The notes beneath the pieces are model-generated. The model saw only the letters and a list, made by a program, of their open reading frames with translations, made no database searches and had not been told where the DNA came from. Of a DNA stretch of 64,000 nt, positions 42,297 to 52,186 are shown piece after piece. The DNA comes from Aeromicrobium sp. Leaf245. GTDB taxonomy: Bacteria; Actinomycetota; Actinomycetes; Propionibacteriales; Nocardioidaceae. The stretch's first letter is position 1; each line of letters opens with the position of its first letter. The translations under genes and the position numbers were made by a program. Where the stretch lies: NCBI RefSeq assembly GCF_942548115.1, contig NZ_OW824151.1, positions 62,001 through 126,000 of the forward strand, written 5' to 3'.

Positions 42297-43988
42297 TCAG
42301 GAGGCGTCGGGGAGCGCGCGCTCGAGGATCGCGGCCGTGTCGACCCCGACGTCGAGCGTCCCGAAGGCCAGCCCGCCCTGCCCGCCGAGGCGCGACGAGC
42401 AGAAGGCGTCGGCCACGGCCGGCGTGGAGTGCCGCACGAGCAGCGAGCCCTGGAGTGCCAGTGCCATCTGCTCCACGAGCCGACGCGCACGGAACTCGAT
42501 GCTCGAGAGGTCGGCCGTTGCCGCGGTGAGGTCGGCGCCCAGTCGGTCGGCCGCGGCATCGAGGTGGCGGTTCGCACCCTTCCCGAGCCCGATCTCGTGC
42601 ATGAGCACGTCGGCCACGACCGGCTCCCGTCCGAGCGCGCGCAGGACGTCGAGCGCGTTCACGTTGCCCGAGCCCTCCCAGATGGAGTTGAGCGGGGCCT
42701 CGCGGTAGAGCCGCGGCATGCCCGACTCCTCGACGTACCCGTTGCCTCCGAGGCACTCCATGGCCTCGGCGGTGAAGGCCGGGCCACGCTTGGTGATCCA
42801 GTACTTGCCGAGGGCGGTGCCGATGCGCCGGAACGCCTGCTCCTGCTCGTCGCCCCGGAGCGCCCGGTCGGTGGCACCCGCCAGCCGCATGGTCAGCGAC
42901 GTCGCAGCCTCGGACTCGACGGCGAGGTCGGCCAGGACGTTGCGCATGAGGGGCTGGTCGACGAGCAGCGCGCCGAAGGCGGAGCGGTGCGACACGTGGT
43001 GCCCGGCCTCCACCAGCGCCTTGCGCATGAGGGTGCTGGTGCCGGCCGCGCAGTCCAGACGGGTGCAGCCGACCATGTCGATGATGGTGCGGACACCACG
43101 CCCCTCGTCGCCCACGAGCCAGGCGACCGTGCCGTCGAACTCCGGCTCCGACGACGCGTTGGACCGGTTGCCCAGCTTGTCCTTGAGGCGGACGATGTGG
43201 AACGGGTTGCGCGTGCCGTCGGGCAGGATCCGCGGCACCAGGAAGCAGGACAGGCCGCCGGGCGACTGCGCGAGCACGAGGAAGACGTCGCACATCGGGG
43301 CCGACGTGAACCACTTGGCGCCGTGCAGCGTGAAGACACCCGGCTCGCCGGTGGGTCGGGCGACCGTGGAGTTGGTGCGCACGTCGGACCCGCCCTGGCG
43401 CTCCGTCATGCCCATGCCGGCGAGCAGGCCGCGCTTCGTCGAGGGGGTCCGCAGCCCCGGGTCGTAGATGCGCGACGTGAGCAGCGGCTCGTACACGGCG
43501 GCGAGCTCGGGCTGGTGGCGCAGCGCCGGCACGACCGCGTACGTCATGGTCACGGGGCAGCCGTGCCCCGCCTCCGTGTGACCCCACACGAGCCCCCTCG
43601 CGGTGCGGGCCGCGTGGGCGCCGGGCCGGTCGTCGACCCAGGCCGCGCCGCCCATCCCCTCGGCGATCGAGGTGCGCATGAGGTGGTGCCAGGCCGGGTG
43701 GAACTCGACCTCGTCCACGCGGTTCCCGTAGCGGTCGACGGTGCGCAGCTCCGGGTCGAACCGGTTGGCGTCCTCGGCCCACTGCTGGGCCTCGACCCCG
43801 CCCGCCAGCTGCCCGACGCGCCGGACGTCGGCCTCGTTCCAGCCGGCTCCCTCGCGGTGCAGGGTCTCCAGGAGTGCCACGTCGGCGGAGGCGTCGTAGG
43901 GCGCGAGGGGCGGGGCCTGGTTGGCGTCCTGCACACCGGTCGGAGCAGTAGCGTGGCCGTCGGCGGCGGGGTACGGCGTGGTGGTCAT
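42297..43988 (-). CDS. Acyl-CoA-dehydrogenase-like flavoprotein, AidB type
   Basis: 563 residues, longer than ordinary acyl-CoA dehydrogenases because of the AidB N-terminal extension. The FAD-binding loops are GMGMTERQGGSDVRTNST and AKWFTSAPMCDVFLVLAQ, and the adenine region is ECLGGNGYVEES. The long C-terminus with ALGREPVVADVLMHEIGLGK fits AidB/isovaleryl-type homologues. AidB responds to DNA alkylation in Escherichia coli, but a different role is quite possible. The promoter is complete (see 43989). It diverges from the PaaX-type regulator. Confidence 0.85.
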   Translation of the reverse strand: MTTTPYPAADGHATAPTGVQDANQAPPLAPYDASADVALLETLHREGAGWNEADVRRVGQLAGGVEAQQWAEDANRFDPELRTVDRYGNRVDEVEFHPAWHHLMRTSIAEGMGGAAWVDDRPGAHAARTARGLVWGHTEAGHGCPVTMTYAVVPALRHQPELAAVYEPLLTSRIYDPGLRTPSTKRGLLAGMGMTERQGGSDVRTNSTVARPTGEPGVFTLHGAKWFTSAPMCDVFLVLAQSPGGLSCFLVPRILPDGTRNPFHIVRLKDKLGNRSNASSEPEFDGTVAWLVGDEGRGVRTIIDMVGCTRLDCAAGTSTLMRKALVEAGHHVSHRSAFGALLVDQPLMRNVLADLAVESEAATSLTMRLAGATDRALRGDEQEQAFRRIGTALGKYWITKRGPAFTAEAMECLGGNGYVEESGMPRLYREAPLNSIWEGSGNVNALDVLRALGREPVVADVLMHEIGLGKGANRHLDAAADRLGADLTAATADLSSIEFRARRLVEQMALALQGSLLVRHSTPAVADAFCSSRLGGQGGLAFGTLDVGVDTAAILERALPDAS

Positions 43989-44034
43989 GCACCAAGCATT
44001 GCATCATCGCTACAGTTGTCAAGAAAGTGCAATG
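43989..44034 (-). promoter_or_regulatory. AidB-like gene promoter with inverted-repeat operator
   Basis: Minus-strand TTGACA (44022-44017), 16-base spacer, AATGCT (44000-43995), six bases, then ATG 43988. CATTGCA (43997-44003) and its inverse TGCAATG (44028-44034) flank the region, centres three helical turns apart. The first overlaps the -10 box, so a repressor, plausibly the PaaX-type product at 44064, could bridge both. Confidence 0.65.
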
Positions 44035-44063
44035 TCCAGTCGCTCGACCGAGGGGGGAGACCG

Positions 44064-44828
44064 ATGGAGGTCCGCCCCCTCAGCGCGCGGTCGATCGTGC
44101 TCAGCCTGCTGCTCGCCGTACACCCTCCCGAGCTGACGGCCGCCCAGCTCGTCGCCCTCGGCGAGGTCTTCGACGTCCCCGAGTCCACGGTGCGGGCGGC
44201 ACTCACCCGGCTGGTGGCGGCCGGCGACCTCGAGCGCACCGACGGGGTGCACAGGATCGGCGAACGGCTCCGGGCGCGCCAACGGTTCCAGGACGCCGCG
44301 CTCGACCCGCCCTACCGCTCGTGGGACGGCACCTGGGAGACCGTCGTCGTGGTGGCCACGGGCCGCGCGGCCAGCGACCGGGTGGCGTTCCGCCTGGAGA
44401 TGGAGCAGCTGCGGCTGGCGGAGCTGCGCGAGGGCGTGTGGACGCGGCCGGCGAACCTGGACCGCCCCCTGCCCGACTGGTCGGCGGACCTGGCCGTGGT
44501 CGCGACGTCGAACCCGTCCGACGTCCGCGCGCTCGTCGGCCGGCTGTGGGACCTCGACTCCTGGACGCGCACCGGCGATGCACTGCTCGCGGCGCTCGCA
44601 GAGGACCTCTCGCCCGCCGACCGGCTCGCCGTCGCTGCCGCGCTGGTTCGGCACCTGCGGACTGACCCCGCCCTGCCCCCGTCGCTGCGACCGAAGACCT
44701 GGAACGGTCCGGCCCTGGCGACCGCCTACGCCGCCTACCAGGCGGAGCTGGCAGCGGTGCTGGCCCCGGTCAGCGAGCCTCCCGCCACGCGTCAGGGCAG
44801 CGGAACCCGCAGGAACCGCGGCCGGTAG
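44064..44828 (+). CDS. PaaX-family transcriptional regulator
   Basis: 254 residues: an N-terminal winged helix (RSIVLSLLLAVHPPELTAAQ, FDVPESTVRAALTRLVAAGDL), a PaaX-like central domain (SWDGTWETVVVVATGRAASD), and a C-terminal part with VAAALVRHLRTDPALPPSL. PaaX relatives repress aromatic or CoA-thioester pathways and sense acyl-CoAs. A GGGGGGAGA site precedes ATG 44064. It diverges from the AidB-like gene and probably controls it. Its last 37 bases overlap the convergent DUF4185 gene. Confidence 0.85.
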   Translation: MEVRPLSARSIVLSLLLAVHPPELTAAQLVALGEVFDVPESTVRAALTRLVAAGDLERTDGVHRIGERLRARQRFQDAALDPPYRSWDGTWETVVVVATGRAASDRVAFRLEMEQLRLAELREGVWTRPANLDRPLPDWSADLAVVATSNPSDVRALVGRLWDLDSWTRTGDALLAALAEDLSPADRLAVAAALVRHLRTDPALPPSLRPKTWNGPALATAYAAYQAELAAVLAPVSEPPATRQGSGTRRNRGR

Positions 44829-45958
44829 AGGAACGGGTCCTCGGCCACGACCGCGGGATCGGTGTCGTTCTGGCTGTAGGAGACGACCACGCTGCCCTCC
44901 TCGGGCAGCAGGTCCGGGTGCGCCAACGGCATGTAGCGCAGCCGCCCCTTCGACGACGACGGGATCGACGCCAGCGGCGGCCCCGCCGTGAAGGGACCGG
45001 TCGGCGAGGGCGCGGACCAGATCACGAGGTCGGTGCCCAGGAACTCGTCGCGCTTGCTCACGGCGTACCACCGGCCGGCGCGCTCGAACACGCTCAACGT
45101 CTGCGACACCCCACCCTGCGCAGGAACCAGCACCGCGGCGTCCTCGGCCCTGCGGCTCCACGACTCGCCGTCCCAGTAGCGCCACCGACCGACGTCGAGG
45201 ATGTCGTCGGGACGCACCCTCGCCACGCGGAGGTCGAAGCCGAACACCAGCCGCTCGCCCGGGTTCGCGGTGCCGTAGAGGTAGACCCAGCCGTCGTGGA
45301 CCGTCGCGGCGGCACCCCACGTGGGCCGCTCGGTTCCGGACCGGTCCGCGCCGACGTCGCGGACCGACAGCAGCTGCGGCGTGCGGCCGCGCGGCACGAT
45401 GAACAGGGCGATCGCGGGGCCGAGGTTGTCGAACGCGAGCTCACCGTCCGGGGCGGAGGCGCCCTGGACCCGTTGGGCGCTCACGCCGACCAGGTCGTAG
45501 CCGGTGCGCTCGACCTTCGCGATCGACATCGGCCAGTAGCCCACGCCGTCGGCGCGGTCCGGGATCAGCGCGCCCTTGTCAGGCGGCAGCACCACCTCGG
45601 CGCACTCGTCGTCGAAGACCAGCATGGAGTTGCGCACGAAGCGTTGTCCGACGAAGTCGGCCGACCGGAGGGTGTCGCCGAAGACCCAGAGCCGTCGGCC
45701 GTCCTGCAGCGTGACGTCCGCGCCGACGTCGGCGCCCTCGAACTCCCCGCGTCCCCGCACCTTCGTGACCAGGTCGTTGAGGTCCGCGACCGAGCGGATC
45801 GGCTCGATCGGCAGGCACCGGGTCTGCTCGGCCGCGCCCACGCGCGGCGGTTCCTCGACGTCGGGGGCGGCGAGCGAGGCGAGGGCCAGCATGGCCACCA
45901 GGGCGGGAACCGTGACGGCGAGGACCCGTACGCGCCACGGGGCACGCGGCAGGACCAT
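44792..45958 (-). CDS. Secreted DUF4185 beta-propeller-like protein
   Basis: 388 residues. A signal or anchor helix (RVLAVTVPALVAMLALASLAA) precedes a repetitive beta-sheet domain of the DUF4185 type: RLWVFGDTLRSADFVGQRF, GWVYLYGTANPGERLVFG, GRWYAVSKRDEFLGTDLVIW and VVVSYSQNDTD are successive blades. The fold is related to five-bladed propellers; activity is unknown, possibly carbohydrate-directed. The gene overlaps the convergent regulator by 37 bases. Confidence 0.82.
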   Translation of the reverse strand: MVLPRAPWRVRVLAVTVPALVAMLALASLAAPDVEEPPRVGAAEQTRCLPIEPIRSVADLNDLVTKVRGRGEFEGADVGADVTLQDGRRLWVFGDTLRSADFVGQRFVRNSMLVFDDECAEVVLPPDKGALIPDRADGVGYWPMSIAKVERTGYDLVGVSAQRVQGASAPDGELAFDNLGPAIALFIVPRGRTPQLLSVRDVGADRSGTERPTWGAAATVHDGWVYLYGTANPGERLVFGFDLRVARVRPDDILDVGRWRYWDGESWSRRAEDAAVLVPAQGGVSQTLSVFERAGRWYAVSKRDEFLGTDLVIWSAPSPTGPFTAGPPLASIPSSSKGRLRYMPLAHPDLLPEEGSVVVSYSQNDTDPAVVAEDPFLYRPRFLRVPLP

Positions 45959-45979
45959 GCCGTCACGATCTCACGTCGG

Positions 45980-45991
45980 TAGGGTCCAGCC
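45980..45991 (+). promoter_or_regulatory. Leaderless -10 box for ABC-2-like membrane protein
   Basis: TAGGGT (45980-45985), six bases, then ATG 45992. Confidence 0.55.
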
Positions 45992-46996
45992 ATGTCCGGA
46001 CGACGCTGGGTGCCGCTCGTCCTCGTCGTGGTGACCCAGGTGGTCGGCCTGGTCCTCGTCTCGACGCTCGTGGTCGGCGACGCCCCCCACGAGGCGCCGG
46101 TGACGATCGTCGCGCCGGCCGTCGTGGGGCAGGCCCTCGCCGACCGCGCCGACGCCGCGGGCACCCTCGACGCGTCCACCACGCAGGACCGTCGCGAGGG
46201 CGTGGACCGACTGGAGTCGGGTGCAGCCACGGCCGTGGTGGTCGTGGACCTGGCGACCGAGCGCGACCTCGTGCTGGTCCCTGGGTCGCAGGATCCTCAG
46301 CTGACCGCTGCCGTGGTGGCGCACGTGCGAGCCCTCTCCGCGTCCCTGGGTCGAACCCTCGACGTCGAGGAGGTGCCACCGAGGGCCTCCGTGCTCGATC
46401 GACGCGTGGTCGACCTCGCCCCGCTGGCGGCGGTGGCGGCGGGGATGCTCGGCGTCGCGGCCCTCGCCTGGTGGCGCGGACCGCAGGCGCGCACCGCGCA
46501 GGACGGGGTCCGTCGGGCCGCGGCCTCGGTGGTGCTCAGCGCCGTGGTCGGGCTCGCGCTCGCCATCGCCGCGGCCACGGCCACGTCCAGCCCTTGGCTC
46601 GGATGGTGGCTGGTGCTGGGTGCCACGACGCTGGCAGCCTGCGCAGTGACGCAGGCCCTGCTCAGCGTGCTCGACGTCTGGGGCCTGGCCCTCGCGGTCG
46701 CCGTGCTGCTCCTGACCGCGCTGCCCGCACTGGCCGGTACCGACCCGTGGCAGCAACCCGTCGCCTGGCGCTCGGTGACGTCGTGGCTGCCGCACGCGGC
46801 CGGCCTCGACGCTGCCCGCGCCGTGGCCTTCCGCCAGGGATCGGGGGTCGCGACGTCGCTCGGCGTGCTCGTCGCCTGGGTGGCGGCCTCATTCGCCACG
46901 TCGGCCCTGGCGCGGCGGGAGCGTCGGCGGGACGAGGAGTCGTCCGGGTCCGACGACCGCGGGGACGGCCGCGTCGAGCACCGCCGGACCCGGTAG
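45992..46996 (+). CDS. ABC-2/YhgE-like membrane protein
   Basis: 334 residues. One N-terminal helix (VPLVLVVVTQVVGLVLVST), an extracytoplasmic segment of about 115 residues, then five or six helices and a charged cytoplasmic tail. The layout resembles a shortened YhgE/Pip or ABC-2 permease, without a visible ATPase partner. ATG 45992 is six bases after TAGGGT. Function not known. Confidence 0.7.
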   Translation: MSGRRWVPLVLVVVTQVVGLVLVSTLVVGDAPHEAPVTIVAPAVVGQALADRADAAGTLDASTTQDRREGVDRLESGAATAVVVVDLATERDLVLVPGSQDPQLTAAVVAHVRALSASLGRTLDVEEVPPRASVLDRRVVDLAPLAAVAAGMLGVAALAWWRGPQARTAQDGVRRAAASVVLSAVVGLALAIAAATATSSPWLGWWLVLGATTLAACAVTQALLSVLDVWGLALAVAVLLLTALPALAGTDPWQQPVAWRSVTSWLPHAAGLDAARAVAFRQGSGVATSLGVLVAWVAASFATSALARRERRRDEESSGSDDRGDGRVEHRRTR

Positions 46997-47004
46997 CCGC
47001 ACCG

Positions 47005-48078
47005 TCACACCGATGCGACCAGCTGCCGGAGGGCGGTGACCACGGCCCCGGCCGCGAGCACCCCGGTGACCCCGGCCCGCACCCGCTCCGTCACGGAGTC
47101 GGCCAGCACCTCGACGGCGGCGTCGGCGCGGTCGCGCACGTCCTGGGACGGCGGACCGTCCTCGTCCTTCTCCTCACGCAGCATCACGGCGACCGCCTCC
47201 ATGGCCTCGGCCGCGGGCTGCCGCAGACGCGGACCGAGCGCGACGTCCTCGCGGTCGGCGTGCTCGGTCATCGCCAGCAGGCCGGCGAGGTCGTCGACCA
47301 CCAGCGAGAGGCGCTCGAGCGCCCGTGCGTGCTCGACCTGGCGGTCGGCCCACTCCTGCCACCGGCGGGCGCGCCAGTTCACCCGACGCACCTGCGTGGC
47401 CTGGGTGACGAGCCGTCCCATGGCCTGCGCGCGCGGACGGATGTCGTGGTGCCGGGCGAGCCACTGCTCGCGGTCCAGCGGCGGGTCGCTGCGCAGTGCG
47501 TCGGCGAGGTCGTCGAGCTGCGCGGCGAGCGCCTCGCGGGCGACGATGATCTGACGGTCCCCCGGCGCCAGCGGCATCGGCGGAAGGGCTGCGTTCACCG
47601 CGACCCCGACGGCCGCGCCCAGCCCGGTGAGCAGCACGTAGCCGATGAGGTAGTCGACCAGGCCGCTGCTGCCGATGATGAGGACGAACAGGGCTGCGAT
47701 CGGCACCCAGTCGCCCATCTCGCCGAAGCGCCACCACCCTGCCGCGAGCGTGCCGAGGAGCACCACGACGGCCAGGCCCGGCACCGTCGGCACCACGGCG
47801 GCAGCCACGACGGCGAGCGCGGCCCCGAGCAGGATGGCCATCACCCCCTGCACGGACGCCTTGACGGAGTCGGCCACCGTCGCGGAGACGGCGATGACCG
47901 CGCCCAGCGGGGCGTAGTACGGGTACTCGTCGGCAGCACCGCCGAGGGGCTGGACCGCGAGCCACGCCAGCACGGCGGCCACCGCCGCCTTGGCCGCTCT
48001 CGGTACGCGGGGGTGGCGCGCGACGCCGTCGCGGACCTGCGCGGCCAGTCGGCTTCGTCCAGCGGGAGAGCTGCTCAT
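47005..48078 (-). CDS. FUSC-family / aromatic acid exporter-like protein
   Basis: 357 residues: four to six N-terminal helices with the FUSC pattern ([39 protein letters not shown]) and a cytoplasmic helical domain of about 190 residues with coiled-coil character (EQWLARHHDIRPRAQAMGRL). Members export aromatic acids or hold the membrane; the substrate is unknown. It diverges from the xylanase gene. Confidence 0.82.
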   Translation of the reverse strand: MSSSPAGRSRLAAQVRDGVARHPRVPRAAKAAVAAVLAWLAVQPLGGAADEYPYYAPLGAVIAVSATVADSVKASVQGVMAILLGAALAVVAAAVVPTVPGLAVVVLLGTLAAGWWRFGEMGDWVPIAALFVLIIGSSGLVDYLIGYVLLTGLGAAVGVAVNAALPPMPLAPGDRQIIVAREALAAQLDDLADALRSDPPLDREQWLARHHDIRPRAQAMGRLVTQATQVRRVNWRARRWQEWADRQVEHARALERLSLVVDDLAGLLAMTEHADREDVALGPRLRQPAAEAMEAVAVMLREEKDEDGPPSQDVRDRADAAVEVLADSVTERVRAGVTGVLAAGAVVTALRQLVASV

Positions 48079-48295
48079 GTCACGGACGTTCCCCGCCGTC
48101 GGCCCGCGATGCGTCCGGGGTCACGGTCGACGTGCTGACCACCAGACGCGACCCGGGCGATCGCACGATCGAGGCTTGCTAGGTTCTCCTCGTGGCTCGC
48201 CTTCGTGGTGTCGGTGCGTGTTCACCACCGATGAGGACGCGGCGCTGCACGTCGACTGACGCGACGTCTCCGGCTTCCCATGACGGTGTTCGTCG

Positions 48296-49993
48296 ATGAC
48301 GGTCCTGACCGCTCGGCGATGGCGCGTCGCGAGCCTGGCGTCGGCGAGCCTGGTCCTCGCCCTGGCCGGCGGCAGCTCGCCGGACATGGCGACCAGACCG
48401 GGCACCGTCATCGACCTGCTGCAGGAGGACTGGCGGCACGTGCCCGGGATCGTCGAGGACACCGACGGTCTCCAGGTGACGGCGACGGGGAGGAGCATCG
48501 TCGAGCAGGACGGCGGGAGGAGGCAGGCGAACCCGCCGGTCGACCTGGGAACGCATCTGGCGACCGCGGACGACTTCACGCTCGGGGTGTCGTTCGCGGA
48601 GGTGACCGCCGATGCCACCCTGTCGCTCTACGACAGCCCACCGGTGATCGCCGACGAGTTCCGGATCGAGCCCGCGGGACTTCACCTCACGCTCCGCGGC
48701 GACGACCTGCGGATCGCACTCTTCGACGGCTCCCCCCAGCAGGACGTGGCCGACCCTCAGCCTGTGCGGGACGTGCGCGCCACGGTTCCCGACCCCGAGG
48801 CGGAGCTCTCCGTGCACCGTTACGGCGACCGGCTCGACATCGCGAGCGGTGGGGACACGGTGTCCTCCCTGCCCCTCGGCGACGTCTTCGACTCTGGCGC
48901 GCTGTGGTTGGGCCTGTCGAGCGAGAAGGGGTCCTTCGCGGTCCGTTCGCTCACGGCCGCGGCGCCGGGTGGCGCCTCCCTGAGCACCGCAGCTCCCGTG
49001 GCGGCCGACGCGAGCGTGGCTCCCGACGGGCTGCAGGCTCGTGCCGCCCGTTCTCGTCCGGACTTCCTGATCGGCGCGGCCGTGGCACTGGGTCCGCTCG
49101 CCTCGGACGAGGACTACGCGAGCAGCTTCGTGGGCAACTTCGGCGCCCTCACCCCGGAGAACGCGATGAAGCCGCAGGCGCTCTCCCCGCGGCAGGGGGA
49201 GTACCGCTTCGAGGAGGCCGATGCCCTCCTCGACCTCGCGGAGAGCAAGGGAATCGCCGTGCACGGCCACACGATCGCCTTCACCGAGGCGATGCCCCGG
49301 TGGATGCGGGAGCTCCCCACCGGCTCCGAGGAGGAGCGCCAGGCCAGTGCCGAGGTCCTGCTCGACTACGTGACCACCGTCGTCACGCACTTCAAGGGTC
49401 GGCTCGAGTCGCTCGACGTCGTCAACGAACCGTTCGACGTCGACCAGGGAACCTTCCTGCAGGAGAACGTCTGGCACCGTGTCTTCGGGCCGACCTACCC
49501 GGTGGTCGTCTCGCAGGCGGTTCACGACGCCGACCCGGACGTCAGGCAGTTCATCAACGAGAACGGCGCCGACGTGCCGGGTCCCCGCCAGGACGCCCTC
49601 CTCCAGCTGGCTCTCGACACGAACGCTCGGGGTGGACACATCGACGGCGTGGGCCTCCAGGCTCACGTCTACGACCTCGACACCGATGCGATCTCGGCCG
49701 ATGACCTCGCCACGACGTTCGACAGCTTCGACGATGCCGGGCTGGACGTCCGGATCTCCGAGAACGACGTCACGGACAGCGAGGGGCAGGACGCCCAGGC
49801 GGAGCAGTACGCCACGGTCCTCGCCTCCTGCCTCCGATCGGACGCCTGCGTCTCCTACACGACATGGGGGGTGGACGATCGGTACGACTGGTACCTCGAC
49901 GACGACGGCGTGCAGCAGGGCCACGACCTCCTGTTCGACGACGGAGAGCCGACGCCCGCGTACGACGCGGTCATGAGCGTCCTCGCCGACTGA
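48296..49993 (+). CDS. Secreted GH10 endo-1,4-beta-xylanase with N-terminal extra domain
   Basis: 565 residues: signal peptide (about 1-27), a beta-rich region of some 220 residues that may bind carbohydrate, and a C-terminal GH10 barrel (about 245-565). Family features are FGALTPENAMKPQALSPRQG, HGHTIAFTEAMPRWM, the acid/base Glu in LDVVNEPFD, and the nucleophile Glu in VRISENDV, where the more usual sequence is TELD. It would cut xylan outside the cell. ATG 48296 has no clear ribosome site; TAGGTT near 48180 is a likely -10. No neighbouring xylan genes. Confidence 0.88.
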   Translation: MTVLTARRWRVASLASASLVLALAGGSSPDMATRPGTVIDLLQEDWRHVPGIVEDTDGLQVTATGRSIVEQDGGRRQANPPVDLGTHLATADDFTLGVSFAEVTADATLSLYDSPPVIADEFRIEPAGLHLTLRGDDLRIALFDGSPQQDVADPQPVRDVRATVPDPEAELSVHRYGDRLDIASGGDTVSSLPLGDVFDSGALWLGLSSEKGSFAVRSLTAAAPGGASLSTAAPVAADASVAPDGLQARAARSRPDFLIGAAVALGPLASDEDYASSFVGNFGALTPENAMKPQALSPRQGEYRFEEADALLDLAESKGIAVHGHTIAFTEAMPRWMRELPTGSEEERQASAEVLLDYVTTVVTHFKGRLESLDVVNEPFDVDQGTFLQENVWHRVFGPTYPVVVSQAVHDADPDVRQFINENGADVPGPRQDALLQLALDTNARGGHIDGVGLQAHVYDLDTDAISADDLATTFDSFDDAGLDVRISENDVTDSEGQDAQAEQYATVLASCLRSDACVSYTTWGVDDRYDWYLDDDGVQQGHDLLFDDGEPTPAYDAVMSVLAD

Positions 49994-50045
49994 CCGTCGA
50001 GCAGTGCGGGCTGTCTCGGCGGGGGGACCGCACGGCGCCGGCCGT

Positions 50046-50942
50046 CTACAGCGCGAGAGTCGACCCGGTCTGCTCCAGCGCCAGTGCGATCGCCCGCCGC
50101 TGGAGGTCGAGGTCGAGCGCGTGGTCGCTGAGCCTGGCGTCGCCGATCGGGCCGCGGGTCTCCTTGAGCCGCTGCGGACCGCGGTAGGCGCCCGAGGGCG
50201 CCGTCGTGGCGGCGTCGAGGATCGCCGTCGCCCCCTGCGCCGACGACTGCAGGAAGACCGGTCCGGCCAGGCGGGCGGCGATGCGCACGGCGGCCCGCGC
50301 CCCCATGCCGTCGCGACTGGAGAACAGCCGCGTCGAGGAGACGCCCGGGTGGCACACCACCGACGCGAGCGGCGCCCCGGCCTCCGCGGCGAGGCGGTGC
50401 AGCTCGCGGCCGAGGAACACGTTGCCCAGCTTGCTGTTGCCGTACGCGCGCCGCGCGTCGTAGGACGCGGGATGGCCGGCCTCGAGGATGGAGCCGTCTC
50501 CTGCGTGGTGCGCCAGTGACGCGACCGTGACCACGCGTGCCCGCTCGGACTCCAGCAGCACGGGGAGCAGTCCGGCCGTGAGCGCGACGTGGCCCAGGTG
50601 GTTCGTGCCGTACTGCAGCTCGAAGCCGTCCTGGGTCGACCGCCGCGTCGGCGGGGCCATGACCCCGGCGTTGTTCACCAGGAGGTCGAGCGGCCCGCCC
50701 CATCGGTCGACGAGCGCACGCACGGAGTCCAGCGACGCCAGGTCGAGATGCTCCACGAGGGCACCGCGGCCGATCTCGTCCGCCGCTGCCTGCCCCGCTG
50801 CCACGTCGCGGCACGCCAGGACCACCTGAGCACCGGCGCCGGCCAGCTGCCGGGCGGCGTGGAACCCGATGCCGCTGTTGGCGCCGGTGACGAGCACCGT
50901 CGCACCGTCGACGACGCTCAGGTCCTGGTGGTGTCGCGCCAT
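50046..50942 (-). CDS. Short-chain dehydrogenase/reductase
   Basis: 298 residues of the SDR family (retinol-dehydrogenase-like branch). The NAD(P) motif is [12 protein letters not shown] follows ([12 protein letters not shown]), and the catalytic YxxxK is YGNSK, with a Ser in [18 protein letters not shown] lies upstream of ATG 50942. No neighbour hints at the substrate; it faces the same way as the yidC-like gene but is not overlapping. Confidence 0.92.
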   Translation of the reverse strand: MARHHQDLSVVDGATVLVTGANSGIGFHAARQLAGAGAQVVLACRDVAAGQAAADEIGRGALVEHLDLASLDSVRALVDRWGGPLDLLVNNAGVMAPPTRRSTQDGFELQYGTNHLGHVALTAGLLPVLLESERARVVTVASLAHHAGDGSILEAGHPASYDARRAYGNSKLGNVFLGRELHRLAAEAGAPLASVVCHPGVSSTRLFSSRDGMGARAAVRIAARLAGPVFLQSSAQGATAILDAATTAPSGAYRGPQRLKETRGPIGDARLSDHALDLDLQRRAIALALEQTGSTLAL

Positions 50943-51007
50943 GCTCGACTCCTCGGGTCCGGCTCCTCCGGGCGGACGAGCCGGACCCATCGTGCCACCG
51001 TCGCCCT

Positions 51008-51820
51008 TCAGCCCTCGACGGCCGACGTCCGTCGCGCTGACGATCGTTCCGCCGCCCGCGTGCCCGGCGTCGGGAACCAGCGCCACACCACGAACGACTG
51101 ACCCAGCGTCCACACCTGGCTGAAGACCCAGTAGACGAGGAGCCCCACCGGCACGAAGGCGCCCGCCGCCAGCAGCCCGACGGAGGACAGCGTGGGCATC
51201 AGGCGCGTGGCCTGCTGCACCGCCTCCGGCATGCCGTCCGTCGTCGTGTTGGGCATGGCGAAGAAGTGCTGCGTCGCGAACGACACGGCCGCGGCCACGA
51301 CGGCGAGGGTCAGCACCACGGCGAGGTGCGGGCCGTCCTGTCCGAGCACGCCGCTGTCGGCCAGGCCGGCGCCGAACAGCTGGGCGCGGTCGAACAGCGC
51401 CACCTGGTCGGCGTCCATCGACCCGACGGCCGAGCCGGCGGCAACGTCGGAGATCAAGTGGTACAGCGCGAACCAGACGGGCAGCTGCACCAGCACGGGC
51501 AGGCACCCGAGCCTCGAGACCCCGCGCTCGGCTGACAGGGCGCGCCTCTCCTCCATCATGGCGCGCACGCTGTCGGGGTCGGTGCGTCCCTTGTAGCGCT
51601 GGGCGATCTCCTGCAGGTGGGGCCTGGCGACCGCCATGCGCCGCGCGTTGCGCACCTGGTGGACCGTGAGCGGCAGCAGCAGACCACGCACCACCACCAC
51701 GATCGCGGCGATGCTGAGGCACCAGCCGACGGCACCACCGGGGTCGGCCCCGAGGTTCTCGGCAAGGGCGTGGGCGGTGGACATGAGGGTGGACAGGACG
51801 TGCTTCAACGGGTCGAGCAT
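51008..51820 (-). CDS. yidC: YidC/Oxa1-family membrane insertase paralogue
   Basis: 270 residues. The YidC core is seen as [39 protein letters not shown] and [19 protein letters not shown], giving about five helices with the cytoplasmic hairpin carrying positive residues. It has no N-terminal signal-like extension or long periplasmic domain, which suits a second, smaller YidC rather than the essential copy next to rpmH/rnpA. The ATG at 51820 has GGAG six bases before it; an ATG two codons earlier abuts that site. Confidence 0.88.
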   Translation of the reverse strand: MLDPLKHVLSTLMSTAHALAENLGADPGGAVGWCLSIAAIVVVVRGLLLPLTVHQVRNARRMAVARPHLQEIAQRYKGRTDPDSVRAMMEERRALSAERGVSRLGCLPVLVQLPVWFALYHLISDVAAGSAVGSMDADQVALFDRAQLFGAGLADSGVLGQDGPHLAVVLTLAVVAAAVSFATQHFFAMPNTTTDGMPEAVQQATRLMPTLSSVGLLAAGAFVPVGLLVYWVFSQVWTLGQSFVVWRWFPTPGTRAAERSSARRTSAVEG

Positions 51821-51871
51821 GGACATCTCCTGGTCTGAGGATCGGATCGGGCGCGTCGCCCGAAGGCGACC

Positions 51872-52147
51872 TCAGACCAGACCGGGAGCGCGCGGACGCA
51901 CCGGCTGACGCACCGGGTCCGCGATGCGCGACGAGAGCACGGGCACCAGGGCCGCGACCTCGCCGCGGACCACCCCGACTCCGCCTGCGCGGTGAGCCAC
52001 GACCACGCGCGAGCTCGCGGCGACGAGCAGGGCCGCAGCGATCGCGACCGCGACGCCCACCGTGGTGGTGGACTCGCCGGTCGCCGTGAGGCAGAGGACG
52101 AACGCGAACAGCCCGGCCACCCGGCTCAGCATCGCGGTCTCTCGCAT
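51872..52147 (-). CDS. DUF6412-type small membrane protein
   Basis: 91 residues with two hydrophobic helices ([18 protein letters not shown] and a second around [19 protein letters not shown]) and a short cytoplasmic tail ([14 protein letters not shown]). Matches in size and tail the actinobacterial DUF6412 proteins that accompany a YidC paralogue. It is first in the pair, 51 bases ahead of the insertase start. ATG 52147 is six bases after TATGCT. Confidence 0.72.
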   Translation of the reverse strand: MRETAMLSRVAGLFAFVLCLTATGESTTTVGVAVAIAAALLVAASSRVVVAHRAGGVGVVRGEVAALVPVLSSRIADPVRQPVRPRAPGLV

Positions 52148-52159
52148 GCCGTCAGCATA
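52148..52159 (-). promoter_or_regulatory. Leaderless -10 box for DUF6412/yidC pair
   Basis: Minus-strand TATGCT (52159-52154), six bases, then ATG 52147. Confidence 0.55.
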
Positions 52160-52186
52160 GTGCCCGGCGCACGGCGCCCGCCCGGT

